Source of the DNA: Sulfuriferula sp.
GTDB lineage: Bacteria > Pseudomonadota > Gammaproteobacteria > Burkholderiales > Sulfuriferulaceae
Direction: 5' to 3'
Assembly (NCBI GenBank): GCA_027311185.1
Contig: DAICZK010000093.1
Location: 1 to 5,906 of the forward strand
Length of the DNA: 5,906 bases
Part shown: in pieces, positions 1-5,906 of the stretch
Layout: each line of letters starts with the position of its first letter
Numbering within the stretch: the first letter of the stretch is position 1
Made by a program: the position numbers and the translations under genes
Notes under the pieces: generated by a model
The model's input: the letters and a program-made list of their open reading frames with translations, nothing else
What the model was told of the DNA's origin: nothing
The model's database searches: none

Positions 1-459
1 GAGTATCCGCGCCTGATTGAGCGCTATCGCTATCATTTTTTGCGGCAGGATCGGCTGATCAAGCTGTTTGACGGTGTCGCAGACACTATTCCGCGGCTGC
101 ACAAGGCCCGTCACCAAGTGACTGTTGCCACCGGCAAAAATCGCGCGGGGTTGGAGCGCTCACTGGATCAGAGCCGGTTGCGGCCTTATTTTCATGCCAC
201 GCGCTGCGCCGACGAAAGCGTCTCCAAGCCGGACCCGGCCATGATCATGGAATTAATGGATTTTTGCGGGGTGGCGCCGCAGCGCACGTTAATGATCGGC
301 GATACCAGCCATGATCTGGCCATGGCGCAGAATGCCGGGGTTGCCTGCGTCGGGGTCAGTTACGGGGCACATGACAAGCAGATTTTGCAAAGTTTTGCAC
401 CTTTGCATATTGCGGAGAGTTTTGTTGATTTGTCACAATGGTTAAGCGCGCACGCCTGA
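1..459 (+). CDS. HAD-superfamily hydrolase (phosphoglycolate phosphatase-like), 5' truncated
   Basis: The reading frame is open from base 1 and ends at a TGA at 457-459, so the gene enters from the left edge; 152 residues are visible. Numbering from the first visible codon, three of the four HAD motifs are present: motif II Thr44 in VTVATGK, motif III Lys76 in SKPDP, and motif IV GDTSHD with Asp101 and Asp105, which bind Mg2+ in this superfamily. The motif I DxD nucleophile and part of the cap domain must lie upstream. The spacing and motif IV wording fit subfamily IA, small soluble phosphatases of the Gph type that hydrolyse phosphate monoesters in the cytoplasm. The substrate cannot be read from the sequence. 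A TTG at 40 could act as a start, but it would drop conserved-looking upstream sequence, so truncation is the better reading. The next gene, a protease, starts 41 nt downstream on the same strand, so co-transcription is plausible. Confidence 0.88.
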   Translation, partial: EYPRLIERYRYHFLRQDRLIKLFDGVADTIPRLHKARHQVTVATGKNRAGLERSLDQSRLRPYFHATRCADESVSKPDPAMIMELMDFCGVAPQRTLMIGDTSHDLAMAQNAGVACVGVSYGAHDKQILQSFAPLHIAESFVDLSQWLSAHA

Positions 460-500
460 GATAATACGGACACCTGGGCAATAAATTAAAGGGAATAAAC

Positions 501-1448
501 ATGGCTGAGTCAAATAAATCGGGTAACTGGGAACGCGATATCCTGGAAAAAGTAGCGCTGGCTGCAATAAAAGAGCAGCGTGCGGCCAGGCACTGGCGAA
601 TATTTTTCAGGTTGCTGGGTTTCGTGTTTCTGTTTTTGGTGGTGATCGCCGTGATCAAACGCTCGGGCAGCGATAGTATCGACGTCAATGGCGACCATAC
701 GTCTATGGTGGAACTGAAAGGAACGATTGCCAGTAACGCAGTCAGCGCGGACCAAATCATCAAGGGATTGCAGGCGGCCTTCAAGGATAAGGGCACGAAG
801 GGGGTCATACTGCGCATTAACAGTCCCGGCGGCAGCCCGGTACAGGCCGGTCAGATTTACGACGAAATGAAACGCCTGCGATCAGTTTATCCGCACATTC
901 CCTTGTATGTCGTGGTCGACGATATTTGTGCTTCCGGCGGTTACTATGTGGCGTCCGCAGCCGACAAGATTTTTGTCGATAAAGCCAGCCTGGTCGGCTC
1001 CATCGGCGTGCTCATGGACGGTTTCGGCTTTACCGGCACGATGGACAAGCTGGGCGTCGAACGCCGTCTGTTGACAGCCGGCGCCAACAAAGGTTTTCTC
1101 GACCCGTTCTCGCCGCTAAACCCGCAGCAGGTTGCTTACGCCCGCCAGATGCTTGATGAAATCCATCAGCAATTTATCGCCGCGGTGCGCAAGGGGCGCG
1201 GAAGCCGTTTGAAAGAAACCCCGGACATGTTCAGCGGCCTGGTATGGACCGGCGCACAAAGCATACAGTTGGGTCTAGCCGACGGCCTTGGCAGCGCGGA
1301 TTACGTCGCGCGCAATGTGATTCATGCTAAAAAAATCGTTAATTTCACGCCGCAGGAAGGATTTGCCAACCGGTTCGCCAAGCAACTCGGCGTTGCGCTG
1401 GGAAAAAACATCAATCCCCTGGCGTTGATGGGCATGGCGATACATTGA
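501..1448 (+). CDS. sppA: S49-family membrane-anchored serine protease (short SppA type)
   Basis: This 315-residue protein starts at ATG 501, preceded by AAAGGGA at 488-494. It has a charged cytoplasmic N-terminus (residues 1-34), one strongly hydrophobic segment at about 35-52, then a ClpP/crotonase-like protease domain from about 68 to 270. Visible family features are NSPGGSP (108-113, oxyanion-region glycines), the nucleophile Ser145 in CASGGYY, and Lys197 in GANKGFLDP. The 52-residue Ser-Lys spacing equals the Ser147/Lys199 dyad reported for Bacillus SppA. The length is that of the short, single-domain form, which oligomerises in the membrane; E. coli SppA is roughly twice as long. Such enzymes degrade signal-peptide remnants and other membrane peptides, with the catalytic domain on the outer face of the inner membrane. 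SohB is a related alternative, but the SGGYY and Lys context fits SppA well. No catalytic residue appears to be missing. The sigma-factor gene begins 63 nt downstream. Confidence 0.93.
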   Translation: MAESNKSGNWERDILEKVALAAIKEQRAARHWRIFFRLLGFVFLFLVVIAVIKRSGSDSIDVNGDHTSMVELKGTIASNAVSADQIIKGLQAAFKDKGTKGVILRINSPGGSPVQAGQIYDEMKRLRSVYPHIPLYVVVDDICASGGYYVASAADKIFVDKASLVGSIGVLMDGFGFTGTMDKLGVERRLLTAGANKGFLDPFSPLNPQQVAYARQMLDEIHQQFIAAVRKGRGSRLKETPDMFSGLVWTGAQSIQLGLADGLGSADYVARNVIHAKKIVNFTPQEGFANRFAKQLGVALGKNINPLALMGMAIH

Positions 1449-1501
1449 GGCGGACTGACAAGCTGACGCGCCGCTACCGTATTTTTTGCCGCCCCGAATT
1501 T

Positions 1502-1511
1502 AAGGAAGCTT
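1502..1511 (+). promoter_or_regulatory. Ribosome binding site supporting the GTG start of the sigma factor
   Basis: AAGGA at 1502-1506 lies 5 nt before GTG 1512. No in-frame ATG occurs until codons 40-41, which are inside sigma region 2, so this Shine-Dalgarno sequence decides the start. The core is a good anti-SD match, and no competing in-frame start upstream has a comparable site. Confidence 0.7.
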
Positions 1512-2066
1512 GTGACTAGTACGGATGCTCTAGCCCGATTTTTGGCTGAAGTGGAGCGTAGAGCTTACCGCCAGGCGGCCTTTGCGGTGCGCGACGATCA
1601 GGCGGCACTGGATATCGTACAGGACTCGATGATGAAGCTTGCCGAAAAATACGCAAACGCTCCCGCTGAAGAATACCCCTTGCTGTTCCAGCGCATACTG
1701 CAGAACACGATCCGCGATTACTACCGACGTCAGAAAGTCAGGAATTTCTGGATTACCGCGGTGTCTTTTCTGGCACCCGGCCGCGATGACCACGACGACG
1801 AGGAGGCCATGGAGTACGTACAGGCCGCCGACGAGCAAGAGAACCCCCTGAATCAACTCGCCACGGGCAAAAATCTGGCGCTGATCGAAAGTGCGATAGA
1901 AAAGTTGCCGACACGTCAACGCGAAGCCTTCCTGCTGCGTTATTGGGAGGAGATGGATATAACGGAAACGGCAGCGGCGATGGGGTGCTCGGAGGGTAGC
2001 GTGAAGACTCATTGCTCGCGGGCCGTGCGCGCGCTTTCCGTGTTGCTGCAGGATATGAAGGAATGA
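1512..2066 (+). CDS. ECF-type (RpoE-like) RNA polymerase sigma factor
   Basis: This 184-residue protein has the two-domain layout of sigma-70 family ECF factors. Region 2 spans about residues 10-76, including AALDIVQDSMMKLAEKY (core-polymerase contact) and a basic, aromatic end at about 68-80 (RDYYRRQKVRNFW) that fits -10 recognition. An acidic linker follows at about 91-112. Region 4 (about 123-178) contains KLPTRQREAFLLRY and a helix-turn-helix in which DITETAAAMGCSEGSVKTH (149-167) is typical of -35 binding. It would direct polymerase to a small regulon. The start is GTG, set by the upstream AAGGA. The membrane-protein gene begins 3 nt after the stop, and the sigma gene's last codons (AAGGAA) serve as its ribosome binding site, so the two are probably translationally coupled. 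ECF genes are commonly followed by their anti-sigma gene, which makes that neighbour the first candidate. No perfect RpoE-type promoter was seen upstream by eye, so autoregulation is unproven. Confidence 0.92.
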   Translation: MTSTDALARFLAEVERRAYRQAAFAVRDDQAALDIVQDSMMKLAEKYANAPAEEYPLLFQRILQNTIRDYYRRQKVRNFWITAVSFLAPGRDDHDDEEAMEYVQAADEQENPLNQLATGKNLALIESAIEKLPTRQREAFLLRYWEEMDITETAAAMGCSEGSVKTHCSRAVRALSVLLQDMKE

Positions 2067-2069
2067 CAA

Positions 2070-2450
2070 ATGAATGAGGACACCTACGCTAAAGAACTGA
2101 TTGCCGTTTTGGATAAAGGCTTGGCTTCGTTGCGTCCCGAAGTGACCAGCAAGCTACAAATATCGCGTGCGCGCGCTTGCGCGCTCGCGTCGCAGCGGGC
2201 GTACCCGCAGCACTTCAAATCGGCGCACAGCCTGGCCTGGGTGGACTGGGTGCGGCAGCATCGCACGGTGCTGGTGGGCATGTTGTTGATCATGGCGCTG
2301 GGCGGCGCGACGGCGGTCTGGCAATCCTCTTCGGGAAAAGACGACAGTACCGTCAGCATCGATACCGAATTGCTAACCGGTGATTTGCCGGTCAATGCGT
2401 ATTTGGATGGGCATCTGAGTAAATGGGTCAATACCTCATCCGCTTATTAG
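2070..2450 (+). CDS. Single-pass membrane protein, DUF3619-like, candidate anti-sigma factor
   Basis: This 126-residue protein has a polar N-terminal part (1-65, predicted mostly helical), a hydrophobic helix at about 67-84 (VLVGMLLIMALGGATAVW), and a short tail (85-126) ending in the pattern LLTGDLPVNAYLDGHLSKW. That tail, the YAKELIAVLDKGLASL start and the position after a sigma gene match what I recall of DUF3619, a family of unknown function. The basic VRQHR just before the helix predicts the N-terminus inside and the tail in the periplasm. This is the topology of RseA-type anti-sigma factors. No HxxxCxxC zinc anti-sigma motif is present; the only Cys is Cys37. The start ATG 2070 uses AAGGAA at 2058-2063. 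Its last 28 nt overlap the next gene. Sigma inhibition is inferred from topology and gene order only. The coding sequence carries two adjacent GC-rich inverted repeats at 2171-2208. Confidence 0.82.
   Translation: MNEDTYAKELIAVLDKGLASLRPEVTSKLQISRARACALASQRAYPQHFKSAHSLAWVDWVRQHRTVLVGMLLIMALGGATAVWQSSSGKDDSTVSIDTELLTGDLPVNAYLDGHLSKWVNTSSAY
2171..2208 (+). repeat. Two adjacent GC-rich inverted repeats inside the DUF3619-like gene
   Basis: GCGCGC (2171-2176) and its complement GCGCGC (2179-2184) flank a 2-nt TT loop, within an alternating purine/pyrimidine run from about 2164 to 2184. Ten bases further on, GCGGG (2195-2199) pairs with CCCGC (2204-2208) around a 4-nt loop. Both are perfect by eye. 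They lie in codons for an Arg/Ala-rich stretch, so they may simply reflect codon use, but they could form mRNA hairpins between the sigma gene and the third gene. Confidence 0.45.
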
Positions 2451-2896
2451 GCACGCTGGTTATTTTAACCAGCTTGTCGAGCAGCGTCTGGGCGGCCGCC
2501 CCCGCTTGGCAAAATCTGACGCCGATGCAACAAAATGTGCTGGCCCCGGTAAAATCGAAATGGACAGGCATGTCGGTTCTCCAGCGCACCCGTTTGCTGG
2601 CGGTAGCGGCGAAATATCCGCAGTTAACGCCGCAGCAGCAGCGTCGTTTCCAGAAGCGGCTGACGACCTGGAGTTCGCTCACCAAAGAACAGCGCGAACT
2701 GGCAAGAGAAAACTACAAAAAACTAAAACGCCTGCCGCCCAGAAAACAGCAGGCAGTGAAACAAAAATGGCTGCAGAGCCACCCGAAAATCCCCGCGCCG
2801 GTTTCCGGTCTCCCTAAATCGCCCGTTATGCCCGCAAAATCGTTTACGCCTGCGAAACCGGTTGCTACGCCTCCCAAGCCTGCCGTCGCGCCCTGA
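2423..2896 (+). CDS. Exported helical protein with three LTxxQ motifs, DUF3106-like
   Basis: This 157-residue protein begins with a clear Sec signal peptide: Arg7, a hydrophobic core at 8-18, and a likely cleavage after VWA (residue 24). The mature part (about 28-120) is charged, Gln-rich and predicted helical. It contains LTxxQ three times: LTPMQ (32-36), LTPQQ (68-72) and LTKEQ (86-90), with aligned Trp residues at 29, 47, 83 and 116. This pattern, RELARENYKKL and the W..LTP start match what I recall of DUF3106, a family of unknown function. LTxxQ is the signature motif of the CpxP/Spy periplasmic stress proteins, although overall homology to them is not established here. Residues 121-157 are a Pro/Lys/Ala-rich tail, probably disordered. 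The gene starts 28 nt inside the upstream membrane-protein gene, which suggests translational coupling. A soluble periplasmic role is expected, since no lipobox or second membrane helix is present. Confidence 0.83.
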   Translation: MGQYLIRLLGTLVILTSLSSSVWAAAPAWQNLTPMQQNVLAPVKSKWTGMSVLQRTRLLAVAAKYPQLTPQQQRRFQKRLTTWSSLTKEQRELARENYKKLKRLPPRKQQAVKQKWLQSHPKIPAPVSGLPKSPVMPAKSFTPAKPVATPPKPAVAP

Positions 2897-2905
2897 TACG
2901 TATTT

Positions 2906-3346
2906 TCAGTACACATTCTGTACAGCGGTTACCTGGGGAAAGGTGCGGCGGACAATTTTTTCTACGACGTTTTTCAGATCCAGCACCGAATTGGGGCAGC
3001 CTACGCAGGCGCCCTTGAGCCTGACCCGTACAGTCGTATCCTGAATCTCGACCAGTTCCAGATCGCCGCCGTCGCGTAGCAGTACGGCTCGTGCTTCTTC
3101 GAGAACCTCTATTAACGCCTCTCTGGTCAAGGGCGGGGCAATGCCGGAGGCGACATACGGCCTCAGGTTTTCAATCCGCGCCTGGCGCTGGGCGATACGG
3201 GCGGCCAACAGAGGCTCGGTTTGTTCCAGCAGGTCGAGTTCCTCTTCCTCGTACCAGTGCGCCTCGTCAACACCCATTTCGGCATTGCGTAAGGCCAGTT
3301 CGTCAGCAGAGAAACGCTTGATCGGGGTGGTTTTTTCCGTGCTCAT
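2906..3346 (-). CDS. NifU C-terminal-domain protein, probable Fe-S cluster carrier
   Basis: This 146-residue protein has a NifU/Nfu-type domain at about residues 74-146. It includes LLRDGGDLELVEI (89-101), the strand VRVRLKGAC, and the metal-binding motif CVGC with Cys114 and Cys117, followed by PNSVLDLKNVVEKIV. In this family the CxxC pairs of two subunits hold a bridging [4Fe-4S] cluster for delivery to apoproteins in the cytoplasm. The N-terminal 64 residues are acidic and probably helical (EEEELDLLEQTEPLLAAR), unlike the A-type domain of NfuA or the IscU domain of full NifU, so this is a stand-alone Nfu-domain protein with its own extension. The start ATG at 3346 is chosen over in-frame starts up to 3451 because it has GGACGGGA upstream and lies just after the purL stop; a longer form would overlap the PurL C-terminus. 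The gap to purL is 16 nt, so the two are probably one transcript. Confidence 0.88.
   Translation of the reverse strand: MSTEKTTPIKRFSADELALRNAEMGVDEAHWYEEEELDLLEQTEPLLAARIAQRQARIENLRPYVASGIAPPLTREALIEVLEEARAVLLRDGGDLELVEIQDTTVRVRLKGACVGCPNSVLDLKNVVEKIVRRTFPQVTAVQNVY
2909..2923. repeat. Short hairpin at the convergent gene junction
   Basis: GTACA (2909-2913) and TGTAC (2919-2923) form a perfect 5-bp inverted repeat around CATTC. It sits in the last codons of the minus-strand NifU-domain gene, just past the plus-strand stop at 2896. The stem is short and AT-balanced, with no clean T-run on either strand, so it is at best a weak terminator. Confidence 0.25.
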
Positions 3347-3362
3347 GTCGAATTTCCCGTCC
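3347..3362 (-). promoter_or_regulatory. Ribosome binding site in the purL-nifU gap, sets the NifU-protein start
   Basis: Read on the minus strand, the 16-nt gap is GGACGGGAAATTCGAC followed by ATG. GGACGGGA is a purine-rich Shine-Dalgarno candidate about 8 nt before the start. It supports 3346 as the start codon rather than the in-frame codons within purL. Confidence 0.6.
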
Positions 3363-5906
3363 TCAGCCGAGCCACTTGCGGGCGTTTTGAAACAGGCGCA
3401 GCCATGGGCCGTTTTCCTGGCCGCGATCCGGCAGCCAGCTATGCTGCACATTGCGGAAAAGCCGTTCCGGATGCGGCATCAGGATGGTGAACCGGCCGTC
3501 TTCGCTGGTGATTCCGGTTAGTCCTTGCGCGGAACCGTTGGGGTTAAGCGGATAGACCTCGGTCGGACGGCCCTGATGGTCGATAAAGCGCAGGGCGCCA
3601 ATGACTCGCCCTGCATCGCCGGTTCGGCTGAAATCGGCATAGCCCTCGCCGTGCGCCACCACGATGGGCATGCGGCTTCCCGCCATGCCTTCAAACAGAA
3701 TCGATGGGGACGGCTGCACTTCCACCATCACGAAGCGTGCCTCGAACTGCTCTGACTGATTGCGCGAAAAATGCGCCCAGTTTTCAGCGCCCGGTATGAT
3801 CTCGTGCAGGTTGCTCATCATCTGGCAGCCGTTGCATACGCCTAGCGCGAAGCTGTCGCTGCGGTTGAAAAAAGTTTCGAACTCGTGCCTGGCGCGCGGA
3901 TTGAACAGGATGGATTTCGCCCAGCCCTCGCCCGCGCCGAGCACATCGCCGTAGGAGAAGCCGCCGCAGGCAGCCAGGCCGTGAAAATCGGCCAGGCTCA
4001 CGCGCCCGGCAATGATATCGCTCATGGTGACGTCGACCGCTTCGAAACCGGCGCGGTCGAACGCGGCGGCCATTTCCACCTGGCCATTGACGCCTTGCTC
4101 GCGCACGATGGCCATGCGCGGCCGGTTGCCGCCGATCACGATGTTCTGCTCAGGGTCGAAACCGAGTGTGACAAACCGCCCCGTGTCGCCACGATCAAGA
4201 GTTTGCGAAAATTCGCTTTCGGCACAGGCTGGATTGTCGCGCAAACGCTGAATGTGGTAGCTGGTTTCGTTCCAGGTGCCATACAGGGTCGCACGTTCGA
4301 AATCGAGCACCGCGCGGTCGTTATGAATAATTGTAATGCGATCGTCCTGATTGAGTGTGCCGATGACATGGAATTCGCTGCGCAATCCAGCGTCGAAAAA
4401 AGCCTGCATGACGCTCGCCGTATCGCTGCGCCGGACTTGTAGCACCGCGCCGGTTTCTTCATTAAAAAGTACGCCTAAAATATACGGCGTATTGTCCGGG
4501 GGCGGCGCCATGTCGGCGGCATCGTCGTCCGTCTCGTCAATGCCGGGCTTGAAGCGGGAAAACTCCTGGCAGAATTCGTTGCAATCGATGGTGATGCCGC
4601 AATGGCCGGCGAACGCCATCTCGCATAATGTCGCCCACAAGCCGCCGTCGGAGCGATCGTGATAGGCGAGCAGTTGTCCCTGGGCATTCAAGGTTTGTAT
4701 CGTGGTAAAAAAAGCCTTGAGCTGCTGCGCCGAATGGACATCGGGGCAGCTATCGCCGATTTGCTTGTAAACCTGCGCCAGCGCCGAGCCGCCGAGGCGG
4801 TTGCGGCCGCGGCCCAGGTCTATCAGTATCAGATCGGTGTCGCCCTGATCGGTGCGTAATTGCGGGGTCAGCGTCAGGCGCGCGTCCGGCGTCGGCGCAA
4901 AGGCAGTCACAATCAGGGACAGCGGTGCGGTAACGGCCTTGTCTTCGCCTTGGTCCTGCCAGGCGCTGCGCATAGACAGGGAATCCTTGCCGACCGGGAT
5001 GCTGATGCCCAGGGCCGGGCACAGCTCCAGTGCGACAGCATGTGCTGTGTCGAACAGCGCAGCGTCTTCGCCCGCAAAACCGGCCGCAGCCATCCAGTTG
5101 GCCGAGAGTTTGATGTCGCCGATATGCTCGATGCGGGCGGCAGCGAGATTGGTCAGCGCTTCGGCGATCGCCATGCGTCCTGAGGCCGGCGCCGAAATCA
5201 GAGCCAGCGGTGCGCGCTCGCCGACGGCGAACGCTTCGCCAGCGTAACCCCTGTGGCTCATGGTGGTGACGGCGACATCGGCCACCGGCACCTGCCAGGG
5301 GCCGACCATCTGGTCTCGGGCGGTATAGCCGCCTACCGTGCGGTCGCCGATATGGATTAAAAACGCCTTGGAGGCAACACTGGGCAAACGCAATACGCGC
5401 GTTGCCGCCTCGCTCGGATCAATGTCGTCGATAGCAAGCGGCGTCAAGGCGTGTTGCACCCGTTGCACTTCGCGTGTCATGCGCGGCGGCTTTCCCAATA
5501 GTACCGACAGATCCATGTCGACAGCCGTCTGCGTCAGCAGGCTGTCTTCGACCGTCAGGTGTGGCGCCTCGGTGGCGACGCCGACGACGGCAAACGGGCA
5601 GCGTTCGCGCTCGCACAGGCTGCTAAATAACGCCAGCTGCGCAGAGGCAATGGCGAGCACGTAGCGTTCCTGCGATTCATTGGACCAGATTTCGCGCGGC
5701 GACATGCCCGACTCTTCGAGCGGCACATCGCGCAACTGGAATACCGCGCCGCGTCCGGCGCCGTCGATCAGTTCGGGAAAAGCGTTGGAAATGCCGCCCG
5801 CGCCGACGTCGTGAATCGAGAGTATGGGGTTGTCGGCGCCGAGTTGCCAGCAACGGTCGATCACTTCCTGGGCGCGGCGCTGCATTTCCGGGTTGCCGCG
5901 CTGTAC
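3363..5906 (-). CDS. purL: Phosphoribosylformylglycinamidine synthase (FGAM synthetase), N-terminus cut by window edge
   Basis: The frame is open to base 5906 on the minus strand and stops at 3363. The visible 847 residues are the C-terminal two thirds of a large, single-chain PurL (E. coli form about 1,295 residues), with roughly 470 residues missing upstream. It converts FGAR, ATP and glutamine to FGAM in de novo purine synthesis in the cytoplasm. Numbering from the first visible residue, matches to Mg/ATP-site residues of enterobacterial PurL are Asp210 (VPVADVAVT), Glu249 and Asn253 (AEALTN), and Asp417 (HDRSDGG). The C-terminal glutaminase domain (about 595-847) has nucleophile Cys691 in GVCNGCQMM and His812/Glu814 in MPHPER, so both activities look intact. 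Compared with E. coli as I recall it, there is an extra segment of about 27 residues near 442-471, acidic and Pro-rich. No frameshift is seen. A NifU-domain gene follows after 16 nt. Confidence 0.97.
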   Translation of the reverse strand, partial: VQRGNPEMQRRAQEVIDRCWQLGADNPILSIHDVGAGGISNAFPELIDGAGRGAVFQLRDVPLEESGMSPREIWSNESQERYVLAIASAQLALFSSLCERERCPFAVVGVATEAPHLTVEDSLLTQTAVDMDLSVLLGKPPRMTREVQRVQHALTPLAIDDIDPSEAATRVLRLPSVASKAFLIHIGDRTVGGYTARDQMVGPWQVPVADVAVTTMSHRGYAGEAFAVGERAPLALISAPASGRMAIAEALTNLAAARIEHIGDIKLSANWMAAAGFAGEDAALFDTAHAVALELCPALGISIPVGKDSLSMRSAWQDQGEDKAVTAPLSLIVTAFAPTPDARLTLTPQLRTDQGDTDLILIDLGRGRNRLGGSALAQVYKQIGDSCPDVHSAQQLKAFFTTIQTLNAQGQLLAYHDRSDGGLWATLCEMAFAGHCGITIDCNEFCQEFSRFKPGIDETDDDAADMAPPPDNTPYILGVLFNEETGAVLQVRRSDTASVMQAFFDAGLRSEFHVIGTLNQDDRITIIHNDRAVLDFERATLYGTWNETSYHIQRLRDNPACAESEFSQTLDRGDTGRFVTLGFDPEQNIVIGGNRPRMAIVREQGVNGQVEMAAAFDRAGFEAVDVTMSDIIAGRVSLADFHGLAACGGFSYGDVLGAGEGWAKSILFNPRARHEFETFFNRSDSFALGVCNGCQMMSNLHEIIPGAENWAHFSRNQSEQFEARFVMVEVQPSPSILFEGMAGSRMPIVVAHGEGYADFSRTGDAGRVIGALRFIDHQGRPTEVYPLNPNGSAQGLTGITSEDGRFTILMPHPERLFRNVQHSWLPDRGQENGPWLRLFQNARKWLG

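Noticed and set aside
457..466. TGAGATAAT resembling an extended -10 element before sppA.
   Set aside because: No -35 box at an acceptable spacing was seen, and the match overlaps the HAD stop codon. An extended -10 promoter is possible but not supported enough to annotate.
356..817. 153-codon minus-strand frame spanning the HAD-protease gap.
   Set aside because: It crosses two well-supported plus-strand genes and has no recognisable motif, so it is a shadow frame.
1368..1375. Palindrome AACCGGTT near the end of sppA, considered as an operator.
   Set aside because: An 8-bp palindrome inside a coding region with no flanking symmetry is expected by chance at this scale.
1455..1485. Possible sigma-70 promoter upstream of the sigma gene (CTGACA and a TATTTT-like box).
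   Set aside because: The spacing is about 19 nt and the -10 match is poor. No GGAACTT-type ECF -35 box was found either, so no promoter is claimed.
1530..2069. 179-codon open frame on the minus strand opposite the sigma factor.
   Set aside because: The sigma frame has clear region 2 and 4 motifs. The antisense translation is His/Arg/Gln-rich with no domain and no upstream ribosome binding site that I could recognise.
3347..3451. Longer form of the NifU-domain protein starting at 3451 on the minus strand.
   Set aside because: The extra 35 codons lie in a different frame of the PurL C-terminus, have Cys/Arg-rich composition typical of an out-of-frame reading, and start without a better ribosome binding site than the one before 3346.
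3885..4442. 185-codon open frame on the plus strand opposite purL.
   Set aside because: It lies antisense to a strongly conserved part of PurL, shows no recognisable domain, and long antisense frames are expected in codon-biased GC-rich genes.

Overview
The window looks like chromosomal core DNA of a moderately GC-rich proteobacterium, most likely a betaproteobacterium (possibly Nitrosomonadales-like). The main support is a sigma factor followed by two small proteins that resemble the DUF3619 and DUF3106 families, which I know mainly from Betaproteobacteria. The large PurL type with a fused glutaminase domain also fits Proteobacteria. The taxonomy is an inference. I see no mobile element, CRISPR array, tRNA, rRNA or phage gene, and coding density is very high.

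Layout, plus strand: (1) positions 1-459 are the 3' part of a HAD-superfamily hydrolase gene, cut by the window edge; (2) 501-1448 is a short-form, membrane-anchored S49 (SppA-type) serine protease; (3) 1512-2896 is a tight three-gene unit: an ECF/RpoE-like sigma factor (GTG start), a small single-pass membrane protein (DUF3619-like) 3 nt downstream, and an exported helical protein (DUF3106-like) whose start lies 28 nt inside the preceding gene. Layout, minus strand: (4) purL, whose first ~470 codons lie beyond the right edge, runs from 5906 to 3363 and is followed after 16 nt by (5) a stand-alone NifU-domain protein at 3346-2906. The two gene blocks converge, with stop codons only 9 nt apart and no convincing intrinsic terminator between them.

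The most interesting part is the sigma/DUF3619/DUF3106 unit. The second protein has the layout of an RseA-type anti-sigma factor (short cytoplasmic N-terminus, one membrane helix, short periplasmic tail) but lacks a recognisable zinc anti-sigma motif. The third has a signal peptide and three exact LTxxQ motifs, the signature found in the CpxP/Spy family of periplasmic stress proteins. Together they read like a compact envelope-stress circuit: regulator, candidate membrane-bound controller and periplasmic effector. This is a hypothesis from sequence layout. The minus-strand pair combines purine synthesis (FGAM synthetase) with a probable Fe-S carrier, and the reason for that pairing is not evident.
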